In this document: positions 16,915 through 25,652 of the stretch, piece after piece
How the letters are laid out: each line of letters begins with the position of its first letter
Position numbering within the stretch: position 1 is the stretch's first letter
From: Lachnospiraceae bacterium UBA7086
Lineage (GTDB): Bacteria; Bacillota; Clostridia; Lachnospirales; Lachnospiraceae
Reading direction: 5' to 3'
Assembly: GCA_002492525.1 (NCBI GenBank)
Contig: DKZA01000043.1
Span: 3,208 to 67,207, forward strand
DNA: 64,000 bases
The notes under the pieces: model-generated
Database searches by the model: none
Told to the model about the DNA's origin: nothing
What the model saw: only the letters and a program-made list of their open reading frames with translations
Position numbers and translations under genes: made by a program

Positions 16915-17901
16915 CTACCCCTTACGTGCCGTCACTGACACCCACTCTCCCTGATAAGTCACTTCGATCACGGTAAGCCCTGCCGCTTCTATGGCTTCCC
17001 GTACTGTCTGCTCCTTGGTATCAATAATACCGGAAGTGATATAGATGCCGCCCTCTTTCAGCTGATGCACAATAACCGGTGTAAGCGGCACCAGTACGTC
17101 AGCCAGGATATTCGCCACCACAATATCATAACATGCATAACCGACCTTGTCCTGCACTTCTTTGTCCGTAATGATATTGCCAATGGTCATCCAGAACTTC
17201 TCTGCCGGAATCTCATTCGCCTCCATGTTCTGCGCCACAGCCTCCACTGCACAAGGATCCAGGTCTGTTCCCACCGCATGTCTGGCTCCATACATCAACG
17301 CAAGGATCGCCAGAATACCGCTGCCTGTCCCCACATCCAGAAGTTCTGTATCTTTGGTCAGGAATTTCTTCATCTGGCGGATACAAAGCTGCGTGGTTTC
17401 GTGCATCCCTGTTCCGAACGCCGTACCCGGATCGATATGTAAAATCTTCTTGCCTTTATCCTCTTCTTTGACTTCTTCCCAGGACGGAATTACCAAAAGA
17501 TCGTCAATATAGAACTGGTGAAAGTACTGTTTCCAGTTATTGATCCAGTCGATGTCCTCTGTCTTAGTCACCAAAATAGTGCCTTCGCCGATATCCATAA
17601 ACAGACGCAGACCCTCAAGTTCCTCTTCTATCTGTGCCACAATGGCATCACGGGTCGTGGACGTTCCATTCAGTTCCAGACTGCCATCCTCTTTCTCCTC
17701 CACAAAGAAACTCAGATAAGCAATTCCGTCATCCTCCGGTCCCTCCGGCAGAATGTCCACAAACATCTGCTCTTTTTCCAAAGCGGTAAGCGGCACCTTA
17801 TCTTCAATCTGTGCGCCCTCTAACCCGATATCGTAGAGAGTACTGATGATCACATCCTCCGCCTCTACGATTGTTTTAATCCTGAATTTCATCCATTTCA
17901 T
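16915..17901 (-). CDS. prmA: Ribosomal protein L11 methyltransferase
   Basis: A 328-residue SAM methyltransferase. The PrmA hallmark HIDPGTAFGTGMHETTQLC is at about residue 170, motif I LLDVGTGSGILAILAL at about residue 198, and VVANILADVLVPL near residue 262. It trimethylates L11. The N-terminal L11-binding domain is larger than in E. coli, as usual in Firmicutes. AAAGGG lies upstream of the ATG. Confidence 0.95.
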   Translation of the reverse strand: MKWMKFRIKTIVEAEDVIISTLYDIGLEGAQIEDKVPLTALEKEQMFVDILPEGPEDDGIAYLSFFVEEKEDGSLELNGTSTTRDAIVAQIEEELEGLRLFMDIGEGTILVTKTEDIDWINNWKQYFHQFYIDDLLVIPSWEEVKEEDKGKKILHIDPGTAFGTGMHETTQLCIRQMKKFLTKDTELLDVGTGSGILAILALMYGARHAVGTDLDPCAVEAVAQNMEANEIPAEKFWMTIGNIITDKEVQDKVGYACYDIVVANILADVLVPLTPVIVHQLKEGGIYITSGIIDTKEQTVREAIEAAGLTVIEVTYQGEWVSVTARKG

Positions 17902-17935
17902 GAAAGCACCCTTTTCTCTTTATGCCGGCTTCTTT

Positions 17936-19078
17936 CTATCGTCCGCTGATCTGCAGAAGTTTCTCCTTAAGCTCATTCTCCATGGCCTTCATCTCTGCCT
18001 CTGCGGCCCTTCTCTTCTCCCGTCCTTCCGACTGAATCTTCATCACCTCATCCAGCGTGGAAATCAGACTGGCATTGGTATTCTTTAATGTCTCCATATC
18101 AATAATACCGCGCTCGGATTCTTTCGCGCTCTCCACCGTTGCGATTTTAAGCACCTCGGCATTTTTCTTGAGAAGTTCATTGGTCATATCCGACACTTCC
18201 CGCTGTGCCTGAGCCGCCTGTTTAGCATGATTCACCCCAAGCGCCAGCACCATCTGACTTTTCCACAGCGGAATGGTATTGACGATTGTGGACTGTATCT
18301 TTTCCACCATCATGGTGTCGCTGCTCTGTACCAGCCTGATCTGAGGCGCTGTCTGAATAGATACCATCCGCGTCAGTTCCAGATCATGCAGCTTCTTCTC
18401 GAATCTGTCACACAAGGCCTCCAGATCCCTGGCTGCCTGCGCGTCCTCTGCGAGGCCGCTTCTCTGTGCCTTGTCAATAAGCTGCGGCAGTTCTGTCTCC
18501 CTGGTCTCCTGCAGCTTTTTCTTCCCCGCCAGAATATACATGGTCAGTTCCTTAAAATAGGTCAGATTTAAATCGTACATCTTATCCAGAATAGAAATAT
18601 CTTTCAGAAGCTGTACCTGATGTCCTTCCAATGCCTCGCAGATCTTATTTACATTGGTTTCCGCTTTGGCGTATTTTGTCTTGAGATTTTCCAGCTTATT
18701 GGCCTGTTTCTTGAAAATACCAAGAAATCCTTTTTCATCTTCCTCAAAGTCACGCAGCTGTGCCACCACACCGGAGAGCATCTCTCCCACTTCTCCCAGA
18801 TCCTTGGTCTTAACATTTTCCAGAGCATCACCGGAAAAATCTGCCATCTTCTTCTGGGTTCCCACACCATACTGTAAAATAGCGGTAGAGTTATGCAGAT
18901 CGATCTGTCTGCTGAACTCTTCCACCTGCCGTTTCTCTTCTTCGCTTAAAATCGTATCATCCAGTGTTTCTTTGAGTCCTCCCGCCTCTTCCACTTCCAC
19001 CAGCGGCTGTTTTTCCTCCATCACTTCCCCAAACACCAGGGTAGGCGCGCCTGTTTGCTTTAAATCCACTTCACTCAT
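17936..19078 (-). CDS. TelA-like toxic anion resistance protein
   Basis: 380 residues, largely helical and coiled-coil, matching the TelA/KlaA family (PF05816). The central region TVNKICEALEGHQVQLLKDISILDKMYDLN is typical. It is paired with the XpaC-like gene, whose stop lies 16 bases upstream; this couple is common in Firmicutes. The family name derives from tellurite resistance, but the usual role is probably envelope stress or membrane upkeep. The ATG at 19078 is chosen because GAGGAGG lies just ahead of it; an earlier in-frame ATG has none. Confidence 0.88.
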   Translation of the reverse strand: MSEVDLKQTGAPTLVFGEVMEEKQPLVEVEEAGGLKETLDDTILSEEEKRQVEEFSRQIDLHNSTAILQYGVGTQKKMADFSGDALENVKTKDLGEVGEMLSGVVAQLRDFEEDEKGFLGIFKKQANKLENLKTKYAKAETNVNKICEALEGHQVQLLKDISILDKMYDLNLTYFKELTMYILAGKKKLQETRETELPQLIDKAQRSGLAEDAQAARDLEALCDRFEKKLHDLELTRMVSIQTAPQIRLVQSSDTMMVEKIQSTIVNTIPLWKSQMVLALGVNHAKQAAQAQREVSDMTNELLKKNAEVLKIATVESAKESERGIIDMETLKNTNASLISTLDEVMKIQSEGREKRRAAEAEMKAMENELKEKLLQISGR

Positions 19079-19094
19079 AGTAACCTCCTCATAA

Positions 19095-20402
19095 TCACCC
19101 TTTTTCCTGCGCATCAAAATCTTTCTCTAAATATCCGTCCTGCTTCAGCATGGTATGTAACACAGAGATATCCGACTGAATATCCCAGGCTTTGTCCCGG
19201 AACAGCTCATCCAGAAATTTCTCAAAAGCCTCATTAATGGTATCCACTGCCATTTCTATTTCCCGTTTTGTCTGTGCAATATTGGACACATCAATCTGCT
19301 GTCTGTCCAGATCCCGATAGGCCTCCAAAAGCTTCTTGGTTGTGGGCAGATAGAAACTCAGCATCTTGCGAAGTTCCGGTGCAAGCTGCGGTTCCCTCTC
19401 CACCTGGGCAAAGATCCTTGTGACAAGCACTTCCAGACGATCCAGCTTATCCGACATCTCCTCGCCCGGTATCTCATCGTTGCACTGGCGGATCAGGCGG
19501 ATATATCCCCGCCCTTCCTCAATCACTTGATCAACTTCGCTGCCCTGTGCTTCTGACTCCATGTCGCCGACCCGTGACTCTGCCGCCTTCTGTTTTTCAT
19601 TTTGCAGCGTCTCTTCGTAATGCTTCTGTGTCCGCTTATACTGCTCATACATTTCATTGCTGGCAATCAGACAGGTTTCTTTCTGATCCAGATGCGCCTG
19701 TCTGAACATACCCAGCCGCATCATCTTCTTTAAATCCCGTCGGATATACCTCTCACTTCTGCCGGTTCTTGAAGCCATATCCTGAATGGAACAATACAGT
19801 TTCTCTTTCACCATATCCACATAAACCCGATAACGGTTCGTTCTGCCTTTCAGACGCGACCCGTAAGAGCCCAGGATAAACCCTGCCAGAAACACTGCTC
19901 CCGTAATAGCCAGAGGCACCACATTCCCGCCGTACAACAGGAAACTGATCAGATGCCTTACCAGAACCAAGGCAAAAATCCCCATGGAACTATAGCCAAC
20001 TGCCATACATACAATACCAGCTGCTTCTCCTTTGGGATGTCTGTCGAACAGCCTGGCATCCGGACGTATATTAGGTTTACGGTACTTGTCGCTCTTGCGG
20101 TATGATACCTTGTTTCTTCCCGGTTCCATGGAAGAAATACTGTTATTTACATCACTTACAGCCCGGTTCACGGCGTCGCCTACGGTTTCCACCGTACGGT
20201 TTAAGCTGTTTCCCACCGTACGGTTCAGGTTATCGCTCATATCCCCCACTGCCCGGTTCAGGTTATTGCTCATATCCCCTACTGCTCGGTTCACCGTATC
20301 GCCTATGGTCTTTCCAAGACCCGTAAAGTCACTGGTCTCCACCGCCCGCTGTACCTGATCGCGGATATCCTCTCCTACCCGGTACCACTCATTCTTGTCC
20401 AT
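19095..20402 (-). CDS. XpaC-like membrane protein with N-terminal 11-residue repeats
   Basis: 435 residues. The order is a repeat region (about 30-92), a basic linker, two adjacent membrane helices (about 133-185), a small winged-helix-like stretch (DMASRTGRSERYIRRDLKKMMRLG), and a C-terminal helical XpaC region (LRKMLSFYLPTTKKLLEAYRDLD). The repeats are close copies of an 11-residue unit of the form NRAVGDMSNNL. This gives an amphipathic 11/3-type helix that may lie on the membrane. XpaC was named from a screen for chromogenic phosphate hydrolysis, and its true activity is unknown. It is co-transcribed with the TelA gene, 16 bases downstream. Confidence 0.82.
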   Translation of the reverse strand: MDKNEWYRVGEDIRDQVQRAVETSDFTGLGKTIGDTVNRAVGDMSNNLNRAVGDMSDNLNRTVGNSLNRTVETVGDAVNRAVSDVNNSISSMEPGRNKVSYRKSDKYRKPNIRPDARLFDRHPKGEAAGIVCMAVGYSSMGIFALVLVRHLISFLLYGGNVVPLAITGAVFLAGFILGSYGSRLKGRTNRYRVYVDMVKEKLYCSIQDMASRTGRSERYIRRDLKKMMRLGMFRQAHLDQKETCLIASNEMYEQYKRTQKHYEETLQNEKQKAAESRVGDMESEAQGSEVDQVIEEGRGYIRLIRQCNDEIPGEEMSDKLDRLEVLVTRIFAQVEREPQLAPELRKMLSFYLPTTKKLLEAYRDLDRQQIDVSNIAQTKREIEMAVDTINEAFEKFLDELFRDKAWDIQSDISVLHTMLKQDGYLEKDFDAQEKG

Positions 20403-20409
20403 ATTCTAC

Positions 20410-21612
20410 TCATTCTTCTCCATATTCCACGAAGTTCGCATAATCATTCCAGATGTCGCAAATCCAGGTTTTGCCCTGGTTGAAAATAATCTCTTCACCG
20501 GACGTATCATAGAACCTGGGCGGTGTGAAATCGCCGCCATAGCGCTCCCATTTGCCCTCAATCACCTTACCGTTAGTGAAAACAAGCGCCTTCCCTTCTC
20601 CGTGCACTTCAAAGGCCAGATAATCATGCTCGTCCCTTTTCTCTCCATTACAATACATGAAGACCACATTGCTGAAGGTAAGCTGCTTACCGTCCAATTC
20701 ATCAATCTGTTCCTTACCATCCTGATAACGATAATATAGGTGATCATCATCATGATACTCAAAATAGGGGTGATACTGCCCGTAGCCGCTGGGGTTCGAT
20801 CCTTCCTTACCGCCCGGATAGATCATGTTCACCGATTCATTCTCCTCATACTCTGCTCTCACGCCGTCCGCCGCGAACAAAAACGGCGGCTCATATTTGT
20901 CATCATAATTCCAGTCATAACCCAGACGCTCCACCGCGTCAAACAACCCGTCTATCATCAGATAGCCTGTAAATTCCAGGGCATAACCATCCCCTCGTTT
21001 GACTCTGGCAAAGGCCTCGTCCGCCGGATTATGAATACCTTCCACCGCGGCGCTGACATTATAATACTCCGGCCTGTTGATCAGTTCCTCCACATAGGGC
21101 ACGGCCAGTCCCCAGTTACAATAGATTGCCTCATATCCCATGGCCATATAGACATAATAATCACGGCTGCTTCTGACAGGTCCGATTCTTTCCAGATCGT
21201 CAAAATCCTCCACCACCGCCATCAGACGGGTAATACGTCCTTCCACCGGCGCCTCATAGATAATGCCCGCCCGGGAAAGTCCATACTGCGGCATGGCCGG
21301 CCGGTTGTTGGGAATCATCACCGCAATGGGACGTCTCGTTGCCGCCTTCTCGCTTGTCCACTCACCGGTCAGATAACTTTGCATCTCGCCGTTCACGATT
21401 TCTCTTTCTCCGATAACAGTAAGTTCTCCCGGAGCGGGTTCCTCCTCCGCCTCCTGAGTATCTTCCACACTTTCCTCCGGAATCACTTCCTCTATTTCCG
21501 GTTCCGGTATCGGTTCCTCTTTACTGCCGCATCCTGTCATACATGCCGAAATGCATAACATGGTGGCAACGATTACCGCTGTCCTTTTTATTGTCATTTT
21601 CTTACAAAACAT
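20410..21612 (-). CDS. DUF3048 lipoprotein (YerB-like)
   Basis: 400 residues with a lipoprotein signal: a hydrophobic stretch ending at CMTGC, the acylated Cys being about residue 28. An acidic Glu/Pro linker (about 30-63) follows, then a DUF3048 domain (RRPIAVMIPNNRPAMPQYGLSRAGIIYEAPVEG, GPVRSSRDYYVYMAMGY). The protein is anchored outside the membrane; its function is unknown. The start at 21612 has AGAGG five bases upstream. The stop is 7 bases from the XpaC start, so these three genes may form one envelope-related operon. Confidence 0.87.
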   Translation of the reverse strand: MFCKKMTIKRTAVIVATMLCISACMTGCGSKEEPIPEPEIEEVIPEESVEDTQEAEEEPAPGELTVIGEREIVNGEMQSYLTGEWTSEKAATRRPIAVMIPNNRPAMPQYGLSRAGIIYEAPVEGRITRLMAVVEDFDDLERIGPVRSSRDYYVYMAMGYEAIYCNWGLAVPYVEELINRPEYYNVSAAVEGIHNPADEAFARVKRGDGYALEFTGYLMIDGLFDAVERLGYDWNYDDKYEPPFLFAADGVRAEYEENESVNMIYPGGKEGSNPSGYGQYHPYFEYHDDDHLYYRYQDGKEQIDELDGKQLTFSNVVFMYCNGEKRDEHDYLAFEVHGEGKALVFTNGKVIEGKWERYGGDFTPPRFYDTSGEEIIFNQGKTWICDIWNDYANFVEYGEE

Positions 21613-21727
21613 ATGAACCTCTTTTCCACGTTTCTTTTCGTTTGTCTTCTTATTCCTTTATAATTCCTAAACGTTTTTATTATACCCGAAAAAGAAGATA
21701 CTGTACACTCGGATTTCTAAAATTAAG

Positions 21728-21773
21728 AAAAATCCCACAAAAATTAAGGCAAAACTCCTTAATTCCTGTGGGA
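21728..21773 (-). terminator. Terminator after dgoD
   Basis: Arms TCCCACA and TGTGGGA plus an inner pairing of AATTAAGG with CCTTAATT form a long hairpin, followed on the minus strand by five T. It closes the galactonate operon. Confidence 0.85.
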
Positions 21774-21799
21774 ATCTTCTTCTCTTTCCTTTCTGCCCG

Positions 21800-22948
21800 T
21801 TACCACTCCGCAATGGAATTATCCGCATGTCTCCATATCGGATTTTTCCAATGATGCGGGGTATTGTTTTCTTCCAGGACCAGCTCCTTATTGATCACAA
21901 AGCCCAGGCCTGGACGTCTGGGAAGACGGACATAGCCATTTTCAAAAGTAAAATCCTCCGGATTCCTGACATAATCCAGAACACTTTTGCCGACATTATA
22001 ATGAATACCCATGCTCTGCTCCTGAATCGCAGCGTTATGACAAGTGGCATCCACCTGCAGGCATGCACAAAGGGCAATGGGCCCCAAAGGACAATGCGGT
22101 GCAAGAGCAATATCATGCGCCTCCGCCATAGAAGCAATCTTCTTCACCTCGGTAATGCCGCCTGCATGGGAGAGGTCCGGCTGAATGATATCGACACCGC
22201 CGGCTGCAAACAGACGTTTAAAATCCCATTTGGAAAAAAGCCGTTCGCCGGTTGCGATAGGAATATTACAGCAGGCAGCAATCTCATGAAAGGCTTCCAT
22301 ATTTTCGCACAGAACAGGTTCCTCGATAAACATGGGATCAAATTCTTCCAGCTTTTTAGCCAGTATCTTGGCCATAGGGCGGTGCACCCTGCCATGAAAG
22401 TCGATGGCAATACCGAAATATTTCCCGACAGCCTCACGGATAGATGCGACTCTTTCCAGCACGGCGTCAATTTTATCATAACTGTCAATATACTGCAGTT
22501 CTTCTGTAGCGTTCATTTTAACAGCCTGAAAACCGCTGTCCTTCCGTTCTTTAGCAGCATTTGCCACATCACTCGGACGGTCGCCGCCCACCCAGGAATA
22601 AACTTTCATCCTGTCACGACAGCTTCCTCCCATCAGTTCATAAACCGGAGTATCATAATACTTCCCCTTGATATCCCAGAGTGCCTGATCTATGCCGGAA
22701 ACCGCACTCATAAGAATAGGGCCTCCCCGATAGAAAGCGCCACGATACAAAAGGTTCCACAAATCTTCTATATGGCCTGGGTCTTTGCCCATAAGATATT
22801 CTGTCATCTCCTCCACACAAGCCTTTACGGTGGAGGCCTTGCCCTCAATTACGGCTTCTCCCCAGCCGGTAATGCCCTCATCCGTTTCTATTTCCACAAA
22901 ACACCAGCGCGGACGGACTAAATAGGTATTGATCGACGTTATTTTCAT
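21800..22948 (-). CDS. dgoD: D-galactonate dehydratase
   Basis: A 382-residue enolase-superfamily enzyme that removes water from D-galactonate to give 2-keto-3-deoxygalactonate. It keeps the DgoD signature through the N-terminal half (FVEIETDEGITGWGEAVIEG, FYRGGPILMSAVSGIDQALWD, YSWVGGDRPSD). It also has metal-binding acidic residues on successive strands (AIDFHGRVH, FIEEPV, ATGERLF) and the same length as the E. coli enzyme. The ATG at 22948 overlaps the aldolase stop by ATGA, so translation is coupled. It is the last gene of iclR-kdgK-dgoA-dgoD. Confidence 0.93.
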   Translation of the reverse strand: MKITSINTYLVRPRWCFVEIETDEGITGWGEAVIEGKASTVKACVEEMTEYLMGKDPGHIEDLWNLLYRGAFYRGGPILMSAVSGIDQALWDIKGKYYDTPVYELMGGSCRDRMKVYSWVGGDRPSDVANAAKERKDSGFQAVKMNATEELQYIDSYDKIDAVLERVASIREAVGKYFGIAIDFHGRVHRPMAKILAKKLEEFDPMFIEEPVLCENMEAFHEIAACCNIPIATGERLFSKWDFKRLFAAGGVDIIQPDLSHAGGITEVKKIASMAEAHDIALAPHCPLGPIALCACLQVDATCHNAAIQEQSMGIHYNVGKSVLDYVRNPEDFTFENGYVRLPRRPGLGFVINKELVLEENNTPHHWKNPIWRHADNSIAEW

Positions 22949-23577
22949 ATCAGTTTCTCCTTTCGCAGATCTTCCAGAAATGCTTGTATACACAGAGTGA
23001 TTTTCTCCCAGTCCTTTTGCCGGAAAGCCTCGGGATCCGCCAGTGAACCGCCGATTCCCACCCCCACAAAACCAGCTTTCATATACTCTGCCGCATTGGC
23101 GGCAGAGACACCTCCCACAGCCACATAATCCGTATGAGGGAACGGGCCGTGCAGCGCCTCAATATAGCGCATCAGATGACTGGAGGCTGGAAACAACTTT
23201 AATGTATGAAACCCATATTCCAGACAGACGCTGACATCCGTGGGGCTGAAAACCCCCGGCAAAAATTTGATTCCACGTGCGGCACAATATGAGAGAACCT
23301 CCGGGTTTGTCGAAGGCGACAGAAAGAAGTCCGCTCCGGCATCTTCCGCTGTGCGGGCGTCTTCGGCTGTTAATACGGTGCCGGCGCCAATATAAGCATC
23401 GGCAGGCATATGGTCTCTGGCTCTCCTGATCTGTGCCGGCGCATTAGCGCCGCTGAAAGAAATCTCAAAAGCGCGCAGGCCTCCTGCGTACAGACTGTTC
23501 AGATAATCCATAAGGTCATCGTCCGATACATCCCGTAAAATGGCAATGACAGGATGCTTTTTGATAAGTGTGTCCAT
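22945..23577 (-). CDS. dgoA: 2-dehydro-3-deoxy-6-phosphogalactonate aldolase
   Basis: A 210-residue KDPG/KDPGal aldolase. Schiff-base Lys is in TLKLFPASSHLMRYIEALHGPFPH, and the Glu of FEISFSGANA and GAGTVLTAEDA are the usual family positions. It splits 2-keto-3-deoxy-6-phosphogalactonate into pyruvate and glyceraldehyde-3-phosphate. Placement between the kinase and DgoD supports the galacto rather than the gluco isomer, though such aldolases may accept both. The ATG at 23577 has GGGAGG upstream, while an in-frame ATG at 23622 has none. Confidence 0.92.
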   Translation of the reverse strand: MDTLIKKHPVIAILRDVSDDDLMDYLNSLYAGGLRAFEISFSGANAPAQIRRARDHMPADAYIGAGTVLTAEDARTAEDAGADFFLSPSTNPEVLSYCAARGIKFLPGVFSPTDVSVCLEYGFHTLKLFPASSHLMRYIEALHGPFPHTDYVAVGGVSAANAAEYMKAGFVGVGIGGSLADPEAFRQKDWEKITLCIQAFLEDLRKEKLI

Positions 23578-23623
23578 TCCAATCTTCCTCCCAAAAGTAA
23601 ATTTTCTTCGCAGAATTTGCACT

Positions 23624-24574
23624 TTAACGACAGGCCGTCATATTATGCTGCAGTGCCTCATCCAGCTCCGCCTTCGTTGACAATCCTTCCGTATCCCCGT
23701 AGGCTTCCGTGGCCCGTGCCCCGCACAACGCCCCCAAAGCGCCGCTGTCTATATAAGATTTTCCATCCAGTATACCCGCGAGGAAACCGGCATTAAAGGC
23801 ATCTCCTGCGCCTACCGGATCAACACACATACAATCCGCAGGAGCCACTTTGTGGATGCCCTGCCTGTCACAAATCCAGGCACCCCGGCTTCCGTCTTTT
23901 AATGCCAGACACTCAAGACGACCAGTGGCAAAAGCCTGATCCGCAATACGTTCCACTTCATCCGTATGGTACAAAATCCTACATTCATCCACCCCCGCCA
24001 AAAGATAAGTGGCACAGGAAATGCAATCCCGCATCAGCGCCGTATAATCCTGGTCCTTCCACAACTTCAAACGGATATTAGGGTCAAAACTGACTGCGCA
24101 ATGATGCGCCGCTGCAATCTCCATGGCACGGTACGTCATCTGTCTGCAGGATGCACTGAGAATGGGAGTTATGCCTGTAAAATGAAGGATTTTTGCCTTT
24201 GCAATTTCCTGTTCCGGAATATCCTCACAGGACATATGGGAGGCAGCGGAATCTGTACGGTAATAATAAACGACTGTCTCTGCATGAAGCCTCGGCTCCT
24301 TGACCATAATACCGGTAGGATGTTCCGGATCCTGATTGACCATAGAAGTATCAATCCCCTCCGCACGGATCGAACGGAGCACAAACTGTCCGAGACTGTC
24401 CGTCCCGATACGGGAAATAAAAGCAGTCGAGTGTCCCATACGGGACAAACCGATAGCCGTATTGCTCTCTGCTCCGGCAATTCTCATATTGAGTGCCGGA
24501 CCATAAGACAGACGGGTATGTTCCTGCGGGGTAAAAGATACCATCGTTTCTCCAAAAGTGATAACCTCAGCCAT
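23624..24574 (-). CDS. kdgK: PfkB family 2-keto-3-deoxy sugar-acid kinase
   Basis: A 316-residue ribokinase/PfkB-fold kinase (AEVITFGETMVSFTP at the start, the anion-hole and catalytic-base segment VDPVGAGDAFNAGFLAG near residue 250). It phosphorylates 2-keto-3-deoxygluconate or, judging from its neighbours, 2-keto-3-deoxygalactonate. The E. coli galactonate kinase DgoK is of another family, so this operon uses a substitute. AAGGAGG precedes the ATG at 24574. Confidence 0.88.
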   Translation of the reverse strand: MAEVITFGETMVSFTPQEHTRLSYGPALNMRIAGAESNTAIGLSRMGHSTAFISRIGTDSLGQFVLRSIRAEGIDTSMVNQDPEHPTGIMVKEPRLHAETVVYYYRTDSAASHMSCEDIPEQEIAKAKILHFTGITPILSASCRQMTYRAMEIAAAHHCAVSFDPNIRLKLWKDQDYTALMRDCISCATYLLAGVDECRILYHTDEVERIADQAFATGRLECLALKDGSRGAWICDRQGIHKVAPADCMCVDPVGAGDAFNAGFLAGILDGKSYIDSGALGALCGARATEAYGDTEGLSTKAELDEALQHNMTACR

Positions 24575-24598
24575 ATGAATCACCTCCTTGTGCATATT

Positions 24599-25381
24599 TT
24601 AGAGCAGACCATAGATATCTGTATCCACATTGTTGAGAATACTTTCTATTTTATTCTTGGCATCAAAAAGCAGCGTCCGCACCAGAGAAGCCTTTTCCTC
24701 AGAAAAGCGGAAAACAGGTATGGCAATGCTGATTGCGGCAGTTACACGACCGGCTTTGCGTATCGGCACGGCATAGCATCGGATATACTGTGTAGATTCC
24801 TCAATCTCATAAGTAAAGCCCTGAATACGCGCTGTGTGAATCTGTTCCAGCAGCGTATCAAAATCCGTAATCGTATTGGGCGTCAGTGCCTTTAATCCAT
24901 TGGGATAGAGCTTTTTGAGATCGTTCATTTCACAGTCCATCAAGAGAGCCTTCCCCAGAGAAGTGCCGTATGCCGGAATCCTGTTACCGACTCTGGATGT
25001 CATACGGATAAACTCCGGTGAATCTATTTTCTTCAGATACAGGACATCACCGTCAGCAAGCGTGGCAAAGTGAGAAGTCTCCAGACAGATATTTGTCATA
25101 TTGGTAAGTATCTTCTCCACTTCGTCCAGAAAATTTAATTGCGTCAGATAGGCATTGCCGACCTGATAAGCCGAATAATCGATTCTATAATGCGCATTGC
25201 TGTCAATGGTAAGAAAATGTCTGGCCGTCAGCGTATAAAGAATTGGATACAGGCTGCTCTTGGGAGAATTTGTAATACTGCAGATATCGGTAAGCGTATA
25301 AGCAGAGGGATTGGCAGCCACCAGTTCCAAAATATCCAACACTCTGCTGGTAGAACGATGTATGTTTTTATCTTGTTCCAT
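24599..25381 (-). CDS. IclR family transcriptional regulator
   Basis: 260 residues: N-terminal winged helix (RVLDILELVAANPSAYTLTDICSITNSPKSSLYPILYTL, about 10-60) and a C-terminal effector domain. This domain carries family marks RIPAYGTSLGKALLMD, and AISIAIPVFRF near the end. It heads the galactonate operon and faces the ABC/GH35 operon. Its own promoter and the divergent one share the same 16-bp palindrome, so it probably represses both sets. The inducer is likely a galactonate-pathway compound (inference). GGAGG precedes the ATG. Confidence 0.92.
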   Translation of the reverse strand: MEQDKNIHRSTSRVLDILELVAANPSAYTLTDICSITNSPKSSLYPILYTLTARHFLTIDSNAHYRIDYSAYQVGNAYLTQLNFLDEVEKILTNMTNICLETSHFATLADGDVLYLKKIDSPEFIRMTSRVGNRIPAYGTSLGKALLMDCEMNDLKKLYPNGLKALTPNTITDFDTLLEQIHTARIQGFTYEIEESTQYIRCYAVPIRKAGRVTAAISIAIPVFRFSEEKASLVRTLLFDAKNKIESILNNVDTDIYGLL

Positions 25382-25410
25382 GACTTCCTCCTAACGTATA
25401 TGAATGTCTG

Positions 25411-25462
25411 GTTCTTATATAAGAACTAAATGAATTATATCATCTGAAAAGTCAGGTGTCAA
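25411..25462 (-). promoter_or_regulatory. iclR operon promoter with palindromic operator
   Basis: On the minus strand a full consensus promoter is present: TTGACA (25457-25462), 17 bases, TATAAT (25434-25439). Just downstream is the perfect 16-bp palindrome GTTCTTATATAAGAAC (25411-25426), which would block initiation or early elongation when bound. Confidence 0.85.
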
Positions 25463-25551
25463 ACATTAAGATATTTTTTTTGCACATTGTTCATTTCTAT
25501 GGCGAATATTTTGGATAAATTCATGAAAAGAAGATAATTGCAAGAAATATC

Positions 25552-25624
25552 TTTACAAACTTTATTGCATGTGTTAGGATAAATCCATAAGACGTATATA
25601 GAACTATAGTTCCTATATACGAAC
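25552..25624 (+). promoter_or_regulatory. ABC/GH35 operon promoter with matching operator
   Basis: TTTACA (25552-25557), 17 bases, TAGGAT (25575-25580). Downstream is GTTCCTATATACGAAC (25609-25624), the same palindrome as at the iclR promoter with one symmetrical change on each side. A further GAAC-TATA-GTTC (25601-25612) shares its right half-site, so three half-sites stand in a row. Confidence 0.8.
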
Positions 25625-25652
25625 ACACGAAGACAAGAAGGGAGACAAAATT

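Noticed and set aside
21827..22921. A 364-codon plus-strand open frame opposite dgoD
   Set aside because: Antisense to a well-conserved dehydratase; composition is that of a reversed coding strand (His, Arg, Ile rich).
23966..24895. A 309-codon plus-strand open frame across kdgK and iclR
   Set aside because: Crosses two real genes on the other strand and has no start signal.
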